Source: Symbiobacterium thermophilum IAM 14863 (lineage in GTDB: Bacteria > Bacillota > Sulfobacillia > Symbiobacteriales > Symbiobacteriaceae). From it: a DNA stretch of 64,000 nt. Position 1 is the first letter of the stretch; the number at the start of each line of letters is the position of its first letter. Made by a program: the position numbers and the translations under genes. The stretch is from contig NC_006177.1 in assembly GCF_000009905.1 (NCBI RefSeq), positions 248,001 through 312,000 of the forward strand, given 5' to 3'. A model generated the notes under the pieces. It searched no databases. It was given only the letters and a program-made list of their open reading frames with translations, and had not been told where the DNA came from. Of this stretch, positions 31,466 through 45,129 are shown in pieces.

Positions 31466-32153
31466 GCCGGGAACGGCGCTGAAGGCCGCCTGGGCGGCGT
31501 TTTACGCTGACCTGGGGCGGATGATGCTGGAGGCCACCAAGGAGACCCTCTACATGGTGGGCGTCGCCGGTCTGTTCACGGTCCTGCTGGGTCTGCCCCT
31601 GGGCGTGCTGCTGGTGATCACCGCCCGGGACGGTCTGTGGGAGAAGCCGGCGCTGAACCGCATCCTCGGCGTGCTGGTCAACATCGGCCGCTCGACGCCG
31701 TTCGTGATCCTGATGGTCGCGGTCAGCCCGCTCACCCGGGCGATCGTCGGCAAGTCCATCGGCACCACGGCGGCCATCGTCCCGCTGGTGGTCGCCGCCG
31801 TTCCCTTCATGGGGCGGGTGGTGGAGCAGGCGCTCCACGAGGTGGGCCCCGGCAAGATCGAGGCCGCACTGGCCATGGGCTCCTCCAACTGGCAGGTGGT
31901 GACCAAAGTGCTCCTGGCCGAGGCCCGGCCCTCGCTGGTGCGGGGCACGGCCCTGATGCTGGTCAACCTCGTCGGCTACTCGGCCATGGCCGGCGCCATC
32001 GGCGGCGGCGGTCTGGGCGACGTCGCCGTCAAGTGGGGATACAACCGGTTCCAGATGGACGTGATGTACGTCAGCCTGGTGATCCTTGTCATCATGGTGC
32101 AGGTCGTGCAATGGATCGGCGACAGCCTGGCCAACAGGTTTTCGCATAAATAG
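31458..32153 (+). CDS. metI: Methionine ABC transporter permease
   Basis: A 231-residue permease with five membrane segments. The coupling loop ALHEVGPGKIEAALAMGSSN and the NLVGYSAMAGAIGGGGLGDVA segment are diagnostic of MetI. It overlaps metN by 8 nt and partners with it. Confidence 0.95.
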   Translation: MAEPGTALKAAWAAFYADLGRMMLEATKETLYMVGVAGLFTVLLGLPLGVLLVITARDGLWEKPALNRILGVLVNIGRSTPFVILMVAVSPLTRAIVGKSIGTTAAIVPLVVAAVPFMGRVVEQALHEVGPGKIEAALAMGSSNWQVVTKVLLAEARPSLVRGTALMLVNLVGYSAMAGAIGGGGLGDVAVKWGYNRFQMDVMYVSLVILVIMVQVVQWIGDSLANRFSHK

Positions 32154-32185
32154 ATAGTGTCCTGAATAAGCGGGGGGTTGAGCGT

Positions 32186-33076
32186 ATGAAGCGTATCGCA
32201 GGTATCGCACTGGTTTCCATCCTGGCACTGGGCGTGTTGGCCGGCTGCGGCGGCGCAAAGGGTTCCCCTGCGCAGGGGGAGCAGCCTGCGCAGCAGGCCC
32301 CGGCGCAGGACCAGGGGCAGGTGCAGGGGCCGGAGCAGACCCAGGAGCCGGTCACGCTGACGGTCGGCGCCACGGTCACGCCCCACTCCGAGATCCTCGA
32401 GTTTATCAAGGACAAAGCCGAGGCTGAGGGCATCAAGCTGGACATTGTGGTCTTCACCGACTACGTCCAGCCGAACCTGGCCCTGGCCGACGGCAGCCTG
32501 GACGCGAACTACTTCCAGCACGTGCCGTACCTGGAGCAGTTCTCCGCGGATCGCGGCCTTGACCTGGTCTCGGTCGGCCCCGTCCACCTGGAGCCCCTGG
32601 GCCTCTACGCCCTGGAGCTGACCAGCCTGGACCAGCTGCCGGACGGGGCTACGGTCTCCATCCCCGATGATCCCACCAACGCGGGCCGCGCCCTGAAGCT
32701 CCTGGCGGATCACGGGCTGATCGAGCTGAAGGAAGGGGTTGGCGTGAAGGCGACGCCCAACGACATCGTGGCGAACCCCAAGAGCCTGAAGATCGAAATG
32801 CTGCAGGCGGAGTTCCTGCCGCGCAGCCTCCAGGACGTGGATGCCGCGGTGATCAACACGAACTACTACCTGGACGCGGCGAAGAACCTGGGCGTGAAGG
32901 CGAACGTTCTGGCCCGGGAGTCGGCGGAGAACAACCCCTACGCAAACATCGTCGCCGTGCGCCGGGGCGACGAGAACCGGCCGGAGATCAAGAAGCTGAT
33001 GGAGCTCCTGCAGTCCGAGGCCGTCGCCAGGTTCATCAACGAAAACTACGACGGCGCGGTGGTTCCGGCGTTCTAA
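32186..33076 (+). CDS. metQ: Methionine-binding lipoprotein
   Basis: A 296-residue extracytoplasmic receptor. The lipobox LAGC (Cys21) is followed by a Gln/Pro-rich linker (about residues 22-55) before VTLTVGATVTPHSEIL. DANYFQHVPYLEQF and INTNYYLDAA match MetQ binding-site regions. It ends the metNIQ operon. Confidence 0.94.
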   Translation: MKRIAGIALVSILALGVLAGCGGAKGSPAQGEQPAQQAPAQDQGQVQGPEQTQEPVTLTVGATVTPHSEILEFIKDKAEAEGIKLDIVVFTDYVQPNLALADGSLDANYFQHVPYLEQFSADRGLDLVSVGPVHLEPLGLYALELTSLDQLPDGATVSIPDDPTNAGRALKLLADHGLIELKEGVGVKATPNDIVANPKSLKIEMLQAEFLPRSLQDVDAAVINTNYYLDAAKNLGVKANVLARESAENNPYANIVAVRRGDENRPEIKKLMELLQSEAVARFINENYDGAVVPAF

Positions 33077-33081
33077 TGGAA

Positions 33082-33112
33082 GTGGGGAGGGGGGCGGAGC
33101 CCCCCTCCCCAC
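33082..33112 (+). terminator. Hairpin after metQ
   Basis: A perfect 14-bp stem GTGGGGAGGGGGGC and its complement with a 3-nt loop, 5 nt past the stop. There is no T-run. Its 3' arm leads directly into the tandem repeat array and shares its CCTCCCCACCCCC motif. Confidence 0.65.
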
Positions 33113-33896
33113 CCCCACCCCCTGGCAATCGGCAGGCGGTGCCACGGCGGCTGGCCGTACATGCCGGCCAGCCGCCGTGAAGCGGGGGAGGGGGCAGGCG
33201 TGGGATGCTCAGGGAGCAAGGGTGTCCCCCCTCCCCACCCCCACCCCCTGGCAATCGGCAGGCGGTGCCACGGCGGCTGGCCGTACATGCCGGCCAGCCG
33301 CCGTGAAGCGGGGGAGGGGGCAGGCGTGGGATGCTCAGGGAGCAAGGGTGTCCCCCCTCCCCACCCCCACCCCCTGGCAATCGACAGGCGGTGCCACGGC
33401 GGCTGGCCGTACATGCCGGCCAGCCGCCGTGAAGCGGGGGAGGGGGCAGGCGTGGGATGCTCAGGGAGCAAGGGTGTCCCCCCTCCCCACCCCCACCCCC
33501 TGGCAATCGGCAGGCGGTGCCACGGCGGCTGGCCGTACATGCCGGCCAGCCGCCGTGAAGCGGGGGAGGGGGCAGGCGTGGGATGCTCAGGGAGCAAGGG
33601 TGTCCCCCCTCCCCACCCCCACCCCCTGGCAATCGGCAGGCGGTGCCACGGCGGCTGGCCGTACATGCCGGCCAGCCGCCGTGAAGCGGGGGAGGGGGCA
33701 GGCGTGGGATGCTCAGGGAGCAAGGGTGTCCCCCCTCCCCACCCCCACCCCCTGGCAATCGACAGGCGGTGCCACGGCGGCTGGCCGTACATGCCGGCCA
33801 GCCGCCGTGAAGCGGGGGAGGGGGCAGGCGTGGGATGCTCAGGGAGCAAGGGTGTCCCCCCTCCGGCTGGCAATCGGCAGGCAGTGCCATGAACAT
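33100..33896. repeat. 126-bp tandem repeat array
   Basis: Six full units start at 33122, 33248, 33374, 33500, 33626 and 33752, with a partial seventh at 33878. Each unit contains a 15-bp perfect inverted repeat around a 7-nt loop (33143-33179 in the first). Units 3 and 6 carry CGACAGG where the others have CGGCAGG, so a three-unit block of 378 bp was itself duplicated. The period is a multiple of 3, which keeps all frames open and creates false proteins on both strands. Confidence 0.95.
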
Positions 33897-33953
33897 GGCG
33901 GCGGCCATGCAGGGGGGTAGTCGTGCAGGGGAGTGGTTGGAAAATTGTCGATC

Positions 33954-33983
33954 TTGACATAGTGCCAGACCGCCTGGTAAAAT
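33954..33983 (+). promoter_or_regulatory. Promoter of the c-di-AMP riboswitch operon
   Basis: TTGACA, 18 bp and TAAAAT; the aptamer begins about 28 nt after the expected start. Confidence 0.85.
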
Positions 33984-34017
33984 TAACTCGCTTGTGGTAA
34001 CGGAATAGTCTCTGGAC

Positions 34018-34177
34018 CCGCCTGATCGCTGAATCTCCGCGTATGCGGGGAACGGGGGAACCACTTTCCTGGGGCGAATCGCACCGAGGCTCCGACGGGT
34101 GTCGGAGGGAGGATGCGTAGGGGTACGCTTCGGCGCCCCGAGTCCGTCAGCTAACCTCGTAAGCGTGGCTGAGGTGG
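34018..34177 (+). promoter_or_regulatory. ydaO-type (c-di-AMP) riboswitch aptamer
   Basis: Outer pairing CCGCCT (34018-34023) with AGGTGG (34172-34177) and CGCT with AGCG encloses the ydaO landmarks: CGGGGGAACCA, GGGGCGAATC, and CCGTCAGCTAACCTCGTAAGCG. By family knowledge c-di-AMP binding turns the downstream genes off, and targets often concern osmolytes, ions or cell wall. Recognition is by conserved core only. Confidence 0.85.
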
Positions 34178-34254
34178 TGGGCCCTTGCCATTGATGTCGA
34201 TATACCATGTGCTAAGGGGTCACCAGACCTTAAGCGTTTTCATGCCTTCAGGCG

Positions 34255-34284
34255 GGCGTCGACCGATCCGGTCGGCGCCTTCTC
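34255..34284 (+). terminator. Probable expression-platform hairpin of the c-di-AMP switch
   Basis: GGCGTCGACCG pairs with CGGTCGGCGCC around ATC with one G-U pair, followed by TTCTCC. The T-tract is weak. Confidence 0.55.
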
Positions 34285-34340
34285 CGTTCCCCGAGCCTGG
34301 CGACGTGCCAGTCATCCTGCTGCTGAGGAGGGAGGAGACC

Positions 34341-35435
34341 GTGCTGCGATACTGCGTGATCGGAGCCGGCCACGGCGGGCTCGCCATGGCCGGTCACCTG
34401 GGCGTGATGGGGTTCCCCGTGTCGCTCTGGGCCCGCAATCCCCAGACCCTGGAGCCGATTGAGGCCGTCGGAGGCGTGTTCCTGGAGGGCGAGGTCGAGG
34501 GGTTCGGTCCCGTGCAGGTCGCGTACAGCCTGGAGGCAGCCCTGGAGGGGGCGGATGCGGTGCTGGTCGTGCTGCCCGCCTCGGCCCACCGCGAAATCGC
34601 GATGCGGTGCGCGCCGTACCTGAGGGACGGGCAGCGGATCCTGCTGCTCCCCGGCCGCACCGCGGGAGCCATCGAGTTCCGGCATTCGCTGCGGGAGGCC
34701 GGGTGCACGGCCGACGTCATCGTCGGCGAGGCGCAGACGTTTCTGTATGCCAGTCGCAAGACGGGGCCGTTTCAGGCCCGCATCCACGGTATCAAGCGCC
34801 AGGTGCCGGCGGCCGCGCTGCCGGCGTCGCGCACCGGCGAGCTGCTGGAGGCGATCAAGCCCGCCTTTCCCCAGTTCATGCCGGCCCGCTGGGTCTGGAA
34901 GACCTCACTGGACAACGTGGGGGCCATCTTCCATCCGGGCGTCGCGCTCCTGAATGCCGGGCGTATCGAGTCCACCGGCGGGGCCTTCCGCCATTACGTG
35001 GACGGCATCACGCCGTCGGTGGCGGCGCTCCTGGAGCAGCTGGACCGGGAGCGGGTGGCGGTTGCCCGGGCGTTGGGGGTTGGGGCGCTGACGGCCCGGG
35101 AATGGCTCGCGGAGGCCTACGGGGTGGAGCGACCCACCCTGTACGAGGCGATCCAGGCCACCCGGGCGTACGCCGACGTCGGGGCGCCCGCACAGCTTCA
35201 CCATCGGTACATCTGGGAGGACGTTCCGACCGGCCTGGTGCCCATCGCCTCGCTGGGTGCCGCCTGCGGGGTGTCGACGCCGGTCGCCGACGCGCTGATC
35301 CAGATCGCCAACGGGATCTTCGGCGTCGATTTCCGGGCGATGGGCCGCACTGTGGAACGGCTGGGCATGGCGGGATGGGGGCCCGCGCGGATCACGCAGT
35401 ACGCCTTGGAAGGGGATGTGGTGGATGTTGCCTAA
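34341..35435 (+). CDS. Opine (octopine/nopaline) dehydrogenase-family enzyme
   Basis: A 364-residue NAD(P)-dependent enzyme. The Rossmann motif GAGHGG (G8, G10, G13) opens the protein, and NVGAIFHPGVALLNAGRIE with DGITPSVAALLEQLDRERVAVARALG is the signature of the octopine dehydrogenase C-terminal domain. Such enzymes join an amino acid and a 2-keto acid reductively, or run the reverse. The GTG at 34341 follows GAGGAGGGAGGAG; the longer reading overlaps the riboswitch platform. It is the first gene behind the c-di-AMP switch and overlaps the next by 11 nt. The substrates are not predictable. Confidence 0.85.
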   Translation: MLRYCVIGAGHGGLAMAGHLGVMGFPVSLWARNPQTLEPIEAVGGVFLEGEVEGFGPVQVAYSLEAALEGADAVLVVLPASAHREIAMRCAPYLRDGQRILLLPGRTAGAIEFRHSLREAGCTADVIVGEAQTFLYASRKTGPFQARIHGIKRQVPAAALPASRTGELLEAIKPAFPQFMPARWVWKTSLDNVGAIFHPGVALLNAGRIESTGGAFRHYVDGITPSVAALLEQLDRERVAVARALGVGALTAREWLAEAYGVERPTLYEAIQATRAYADVGAPAQLHHRYIWEDVPTGLVPIASLGAACGVSTPVADALIQIANGIFGVDFRAMGRTVERLGMAGWGPARITQYALEGDVVDVA

Positions 35436-37074
35436 CCGTCGTGTGATCGGGGGGGCGATCGGCGACGACGTCCACGTGGGCGGCGTCGTTCGCTTCCTGC
35501 AGATGGCGGAACAGCTGGGATATGAGGTGCGCTGCCTTGGGCCGGCCGTCTCGGTGGAGCGGCTGCTGGAAGAGGTGGCGGCGTACGATCCCGAGATCGT
35601 CGCCGTGGGCTACCGGCTCACGCCGGAGTCCGGCCGGGCGGTGCTGGCCCACCTGGCCCGTGCGGCGCGGGAGCAGGGGCAGGCCGGCCGCCGCTGGGTG
35701 CTGGGCGCGACGGATCCGGTGGCGGAGCACGGCCGGGCCCTGGGCTTCTTCGAGGCCGTGTTCGGCGGTTCGGCAGACTGGCAGGACGTCGTGGACTACC
35801 TGCGGGGGGCGCCGACGCGCAAGGCGGGTGGTATCCCGCCCCAGACGGTGGTGGAGCGCATCCTGTGGAAGCGCCCCTTCCCGCTGCTGCGCCATCACTT
35901 CGGGCAGCCCACCGTCGAGGCGACCGTGGAAGGGATCCGGCGGATCAGCGAGGCCGGGGTGCTGGATGTGATCAGCCTCGGCACCGACCAGAACGCGCAG
36001 GAGCACTTCTTCCGGCCCGAGGAGATGGACCCCCGGGAGCACGGAGCCGGCGGGGTGCCGGTCCGGACGCCGGACGATCTACGGGCGCTGTATGCCGCCT
36101 CCCGCACCGGGAACTACCCGCTGATGCGCTGCTACAGCGGCACCCGCGACCAGCTCGCCTGGGCCGAGATGCTCCACGAGACCATCCACAACGCCTGGGC
36201 GGCGGTGCCCCTGTTCTGGTACAGCCAGCTGGACGGGCGCTCGCAGCGGACACTTCTGGAGTCGATCCCGGAGGTACAGGCGGTGTTCCGCTGGCACGCG
36301 GAGCGGGGCATACCGGTGGAGTCCAACGAGAGCCACCACTGGTCGCTGCGGGACGCCCCGGACGTGGTGGCGGTGGCTGCCGCCTACATCGCGGCCTACA
36401 ACGCCAAGCAGGCGGGCGTCACCGACTATGTCCAGCAACTGATGTGGAACAACCCGCCTCTCACCTCCCCGGCGATGGACCTGGCCAAGATGCTGGCCAA
36501 GCTGGAGCTGGTGGAGTCGCTGGCGGGTCCCAACTTCCGGGTCTGGCGGGAGTGCCGCACCGGACTCACGTCGATGCCGGCGGGATTCGACCGGGCCAAG
36601 GGCCACCTGGCGGCGTCGACGTTCCTGCAGATGGCGGTGAAGCCCGACATTGTGCACATCGTGGGCCACTCCGAGTACCACCATGCCGCTACGGCGGAGG
36701 ACGTGATCGAGGGCTGCCATGTGGTCAACGGTGCCATCCAGCTGGCCCTGCAGGGGCTGCCCGACATGACCCGGGACGAGGCGGTTCAGGCCCGGAAGGC
36801 CGAGCTGGTGCAGGAGGCGAAGCTGCTGCTGGAGGCGATTGCCGGTCTGGCGCCTGCCGGCGTGGAAGATCCGCTCACCCACGCGCCGACGCTGGCTGCC
36901 GCGGTGCGCACCGGCCTGCTCGATGCCCCGCACCTGGTGGGTAACCCGGCCGCGCGGGGTGAGGTGGCGGTGCGGTTCACGGACGGCGCCTGCCGCGCCG
37001 TGGACCGGCGCTCGGGCCGGGTTCTGACGGAAGCGGAGCGGATCGCCCTGCTGCTCGCAGAAGAGATCGTGTAA
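35425..37074 (+). CDS. Cobalamin-binding, mutase-like protein
   Basis: A 549-residue protein. The N-terminal roughly 130 residues form a B12-binding domain with the D-x-H-x-x-G motif (D15, H17, G20) that takes the lower axial ligand position of cobalamin. The rest looks like a TIM-barrel catalytic part reminiscent of the glutamate mutase E subunit, with many conserved-looking His and Asp (GHSEYHH, NESHHW). This second assignment is by general resemblance only. The ATG at 35425 follows AGGGG. Fusion of both parts in one chain differs from two-subunit glutamate mutase. It lies in a three-gene operon with opine-dehydrogenase-like and AsnB-like genes. Confidence 0.7.
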   Translation: MLPNRRVIGGAIGDDVHVGGVVRFLQMAEQLGYEVRCLGPAVSVERLLEEVAAYDPEIVAVGYRLTPESGRAVLAHLARAAREQGQAGRRWVLGATDPVAEHGRALGFFEAVFGGSADWQDVVDYLRGAPTRKAGGIPPQTVVERILWKRPFPLLRHHFGQPTVEATVEGIRRISEAGVLDVISLGTDQNAQEHFFRPEEMDPREHGAGGVPVRTPDDLRALYAASRTGNYPLMRCYSGTRDQLAWAEMLHETIHNAWAAVPLFWYSQLDGRSQRTLLESIPEVQAVFRWHAERGIPVESNESHHWSLRDAPDVVAVAAAYIAAYNAKQAGVTDYVQQLMWNNPPLTSPAMDLAKMLAKLELVESLAGPNFRVWRECRTGLTSMPAGFDRAKGHLAASTFLQMAVKPDIVHIVGHSEYHHAATAEDVIEGCHVVNGAIQLALQGLPDMTRDEAVQARKAELVQEAKLLLEAIAGLAPAGVEDPLTHAPTLAAAVRTGLLDAPHLVGNPAARGEVAVRFTDGACRAVDRRSGRVLTEAERIALLLAEEIV

Positions 37075-37090
37075 GGAGGAGGTCGCTGCA

Positions 37091-38611
37091 TTGAGTGGGA
37101 TCGCTGGGATCCTCGGCAAACCTGACAAGGCCCGCATCGTGAGGATGCTGGAACAACAGGCGCACCGGGGGCCCGACGGTCGCGGGATCTGGACGGCGAC
37201 GGCCGGTTTCGGCCTGGGGCATGTGCGCCTGGCCACCGTCGATGTTGCGGGCGGTGGCCAGCCGCTGTCCAACGAGGACGGCAGCCTCTGGCTGGCGATG
37301 ACCGGCGCCATCTATAACCATGGCGCCCTTCGGCGAGAGCTCGAGGGGCGCCATGCGTTCCGGACTCAGTCAGACGCCGAAGTGGTGGTGCACCTGTTTG
37401 AGGAGTATGGCCCCGCCTGCGTGGAGCGGCTGGACGGGATGTTCGCGATCGCCATCTGGGGCGAGGAGGTGGGCCTTTTCCTCGCCCGCGACCCGCTGGG
37501 CATCCAGCCGCTGTACTGGGGGGAGGACGAGGAGGGCAATGTCCTCTTCGCCTCCGAGATCAAGGCGCTGGTCGGGGAGACGCGCTTCGTACGCGAGTTT
37601 CCGCCCGGCCACCGCTGGCGCGCCGGCGAGCCCCTGGAGCCTTACGAGCGGCTGCCGGCGCACACCGGCGAACTGGCGGACCCGGACCAAATCGTCCTGG
37701 CCCTGGACCGCCTGCTCCACGCCGCTGTGCGCAAGCAGCTCGCGGCGGACGTGCCGGTGGGCTGCCTGCTGAGCGGCGGGCTCGACTCCAGCCTGGTCAC
37801 CGCCATCGCGCGGCAGCACGCGGAAGGCGAACTCCATACGTTTGCTGTGGGGTTGGAAGGCTCGGCGGACCTGGAGCAGGCGCGCATGGTGGCCGGGGAA
37901 TTGGGTACCATTCACCACGAGCGGGTGCTCACGGAAAAGGAGGTGACCGCCGTCCTGCCGCGGGTGGTCGACGCCCTGGAGTCGTGTGACCCGGCGCTCG
38001 TGCGCAGCGCGGTCGCGACCTACTATGTGGCGGAACTGGCCGCCGGGCACGTGAAGGTGGTGCTCTCGGGCGAGGGCGCCGACGAGCTCTTCGCCGGATA
38101 TGACTACCTGGCCGAGTTCGAGCGCGATGCGGGCGCACTGGGGGCCGAGCTGTACGAGATCACGGCGGCCATGCACAACTGCAACCTGCAGCGGGTCGAC
38201 CGCATGACCCAGGTCCACGGCGTGGAGGCGCGGATGCCGTTTGCCGACCAGGCCGTGGTGGACTTTGCGTTCCGCATACACCCCCGCCTGAAGCGCCGGG
38301 ACGGCGAGAGCAAGTGGATTCTGCGGCGGGTCGCGGAGCAGTATCTGCCGCCGGCCATCGTCTGGCGGGAGAAGCAGAAGTTCGCCATCGGTTCGGGGAT
38401 CGCACCGCTGCTGGAGCATTACGCGGCCAAGGCGGTGCCGGACGCGGCCTTCCGCCGCGCGCGAAGCCCGAAGGGCGTTCCCTTCGCGTCGAAGGAGGAG
38501 TTCCTTTACTGGAGCCTGTTCCGCGAGCGGTACGGCCGGGAGGACGTGCTGGCGCTCATGGGCCGGAGCCGCAGCCTGAACCAGGGCCAGCGGTGGGTCG
38601 GGGCGCTCTAG
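37091..38611 (+). CDS. Asparagine-synthetase-like enzyme with Ser in place of catalytic Cys2
   Basis: A 506-residue AsnB homologue. The N-terminus reads MSGIAG, whereas active class II glutaminases read MCGIAG; asnB at 12161 keeps the Cys. AAGGAGG lies 10 nt before the TTG start and no Cys precedes it in frame, so the loss is real unless a sequencing error occurred. The synthetase half is intact: PP-loop SGGLDSS at about residues 228-234 and LSGEGADELFAGYDY. It can probably still adenylate a carboxylate but not draw ammonia from glutamine. Free ammonia or an amine substrate, as in beta-lactam synthetase relatives, would fit. Third gene of the riboswitch operon. Confidence 0.85.
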   Translation: MSGIAGILGKPDKARIVRMLEQQAHRGPDGRGIWTATAGFGLGHVRLATVDVAGGGQPLSNEDGSLWLAMTGAIYNHGALRRELEGRHAFRTQSDAEVVVHLFEEYGPACVERLDGMFAIAIWGEEVGLFLARDPLGIQPLYWGEDEEGNVLFASEIKALVGETRFVREFPPGHRWRAGEPLEPYERLPAHTGELADPDQIVLALDRLLHAAVRKQLAADVPVGCLLSGGLDSSLVTAIARQHAEGELHTFAVGLEGSADLEQARMVAGELGTIHHERVLTEKEVTAVLPRVVDALESCDPALVRSAVATYYVAELAAGHVKVVLSGEGADELFAGYDYLAEFERDAGALGAELYEITAAMHNCNLQRVDRMTQVHGVEARMPFADQAVVDFAFRIHPRLKRRDGESKWILRRVAEQYLPPAIVWREKQKFAIGSGIAPLLEHYAAKAVPDAAFRRARSPKGVPFASKEEFLYWSLFRERYGREDVLALMGRSRSLNQGQRWVGAL

Positions 38612-38641
38612 CGTGCCTTCGCGATCGCCTGAAAAGGCCAC

Positions 38642-38670
38642 TTGCCCCTCTAACGATGTAGTCCTATGAT
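38642..38670 (+). promoter_or_regulatory. Promoter of the DUF1646 permease gene
   Basis: TTGCCC, 17 bp and TATGAT, between the AsnB-like gene and the permease, so the permease can be expressed apart from the riboswitch operon. Confidence 0.65.
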
Positions 38671-38702
38671 GGTGGAGGATTCGGGGTGAGGAGGACAGAC
38701 TC

Positions 38703-39749
38703 GTGGCAGATACGTATGTCATCCCGGGGCTTGTGGTCATCCTGCTTCTGGTTCTGATCCTGCCGTTTGCCTTCAAGGCCATCGAACACCAGCTGGAGAT
38801 TTTCCTCTTCATCATGGGTGTTTCGGCCGCGCTGGTGAGCGGCATCATGGACCAGCACCTGATCATGAAGGCCTTGGAGGAGCCCATCATGATCACGGCG
38901 GCGGTCCTGATCGCCGGCATCCTGTTCAAGCTGTTTCAGACGAAGCTGCAGGCAGGCATCCGGGCGATCCTGAGGGTTGTGCCGTTCCCGGTGTTCGTGT
39001 TCCTGGTCGTCACCGTTCTCGGCCTGGTGTCCAGCGTCATCACCGCCATCATCGCCTCGCTGGTGCTGGTGGAGGTCGTCGGTGCCCTGCGGCTCGACCG
39101 GAAGACCGAGGTCAACTTGGTCATCCTGGCCTGTTTCAGCATCGGCCTGGGCGCGGCGTTGACCCCGCTGGGAGAGCCGCTGGCCACGATCGCGGTTTCG
39201 AAGATGGGCGGCGATTTCTGGTACTTGCTGCGAACGATCGGGGTCTACGTGGTGCCGACGGTGGTCGCACTGGGGCTCCTGGGCGCCCTCTTTCTGAAGG
39301 GCGGGCGGCCGGAAGCCGCGGCGCAGGCAGAAGGCCCCGGGCTGATCGAGCAGGAGGACGGCGAGTCCTTCAAGGACGTCATCGTGCGGGCGTTGAAGAT
39401 CTACCTCTTCGTGATGGCGCTGACGTTCCTGGGGGATGGCTTCAAGCCGTTGATCGACCGGTATGTGCTCGGATTGCCGAGCGCGGCCCTCTACTGGATC
39501 AACATGCTCTCGGCGGTGCTGGACAACGCCACGCTCACCGCCGCGGAACTGAGCCCGGCGATGGCGCCCGCACAGGTGAAAGCCGTCTTGATGGGCTTGC
39601 TCATCAGCGGCGGCATGCTGATTCCCGGCAACATCCCCAACATCGTGTCGGCCAGCAAGCTGAAGATCGGTTCGCGTGAGTGGGCCAGGACCGGTGTGCC
39701 CCTTGGGCTGGCCTTGATGGTGATCTTCTTCTTCATCGTCGTGCTGTAA
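38703..39749 (+). CDS. DUF1646-family membrane protein, putative cation transporter
   Basis: A 348-residue protein with about ten membrane segments. ITAIIASLVLVEVVGAL and GLGAALTPLGEPLATIAVSK, repeated in spirit near the C-terminus as SAVLDNATLTAAELSP and GGMLIPGNIPNIVSASKL, give the inverted-repeat pattern of ion transporter superfamily carriers. The family is usually annotated as a predicted cation transporter. The GTG follows GGTGAGGAGG. It lies downstream of the c-di-AMP operon but has its own promoter; a role in ion balance would suit that context. Confidence 0.75.
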   Translation: MADTYVIPGLVVILLLVLILPFAFKAIEHQLEIFLFIMGVSAALVSGIMDQHLIMKALEEPIMITAAVLIAGILFKLFQTKLQAGIRAILRVVPFPVFVFLVVTVLGLVSSVITAIIASLVLVEVVGALRLDRKTEVNLVILACFSIGLGAALTPLGEPLATIAVSKMGGDFWYLLRTIGVYVVPTVVALGLLGALFLKGGRPEAAAQAEGPGLIEQEDGESFKDVIVRALKIYLFVMALTFLGDGFKPLIDRYVLGLPSAALYWINMLSAVLDNATLTAAELSPAMAPAQVKAVLMGLLISGGMLIPGNIPNIVSASKLKIGSREWARTGVPLGLALMVIFFFIVVL

Positions 39750-39764
39750 CGCACAAGGCAAGTG

Positions 39765-39795
39765 ACGGGCGGGCACCGCCGTGGGGCCCGCCCGT
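39765..39795 (+). terminator. Terminator after the DUF1646 gene
   Basis: ACGGGCGGGC and GCCCGCCCGT are exact complements around an 11-nt loop, followed by TCCTC. Confidence 0.75.
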
Positions 39796-39827
39796 TCCTC
39801 ATGTGCGCAAATAGCCCTTTTTGGGTG

Positions 39828-39857
39828 TTGACCGGGCCGGTCCGCGCGTCGTAAGAT
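39828..39857 (+). promoter_or_regulatory. rrn operon 1 promoter P1
   Basis: TTGACC, 18 bp, TAAGAT. The first of three tandem promoters in the 416-bp gap before the 16S gene. Confidence 0.75.
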
Positions 39858-39933
39858 AGCTACCGCACGCCACGGAGCGGCGCTGGCCGCAGGACCGTGA
39901 GTGCGGCTTGGAAGCCCGGCCGGTGACGGGGTG

Positions 39934-39963
39934 TTGACGAGCCGCCCGGTTTTCAGCTAGACT
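39934..39963 (+). promoter_or_regulatory. rrn operon 1 promoter P2
   Basis: TTGACG, 18 bp, TAGACT. Confidence 0.78.
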
Positions 39964-40030
39964 ATACGACGTCCCCAGCGGGGCAATCCGCTGCGGTGCC
40001 AGTTGGGTCGGGCGGAATGAAATGGGTAGT

Positions 40031-40060
40031 TGACACCACCCCGGTTGGGATGATAAAGTG
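40031..40060 (+). promoter_or_regulatory. rrn operon 1 promoter P3
   Basis: TTGACA, 18 bp, TAAAGT. From about 40065 on, the leader is the same as that of operon 2. Confidence 0.7.
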
Positions 40061-40165
40061 TTAAAGCTGTCGCCTGACGGCAGCGAGATCTCGAACCTTG
40101 AAAACTGGACAGTGCAGAGAGGGAAGCCGAGCGAGCCGGTATTCCAAAGGAGCCAACATCAAGCT

Positions 40166-44963
<4,798 letters not shown>

Positions 44964-45015
44964 TCGCTGACATGTGTGTTCACTGTGTGGTTTTGAGGGT
45001 AAGACCTCCAAGGTT

Positions 45016-45122
<107 letters not shown>

Positions 45123-45129
45123 ATCTATT

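Noticed and set aside
33100-33896. CRISPR array.
   Set aside because: The units are 126 bp and identical throughout, with no variable spacers and no cas genes.
33073-34208. Long open frames on both strands across the tandem repeats (240-390 codons).
   Set aside because: The 126-bp period is divisible by 3, so all frames stay open; there are no ribosome binding sites and the repeats are plainly nucleotide-level.
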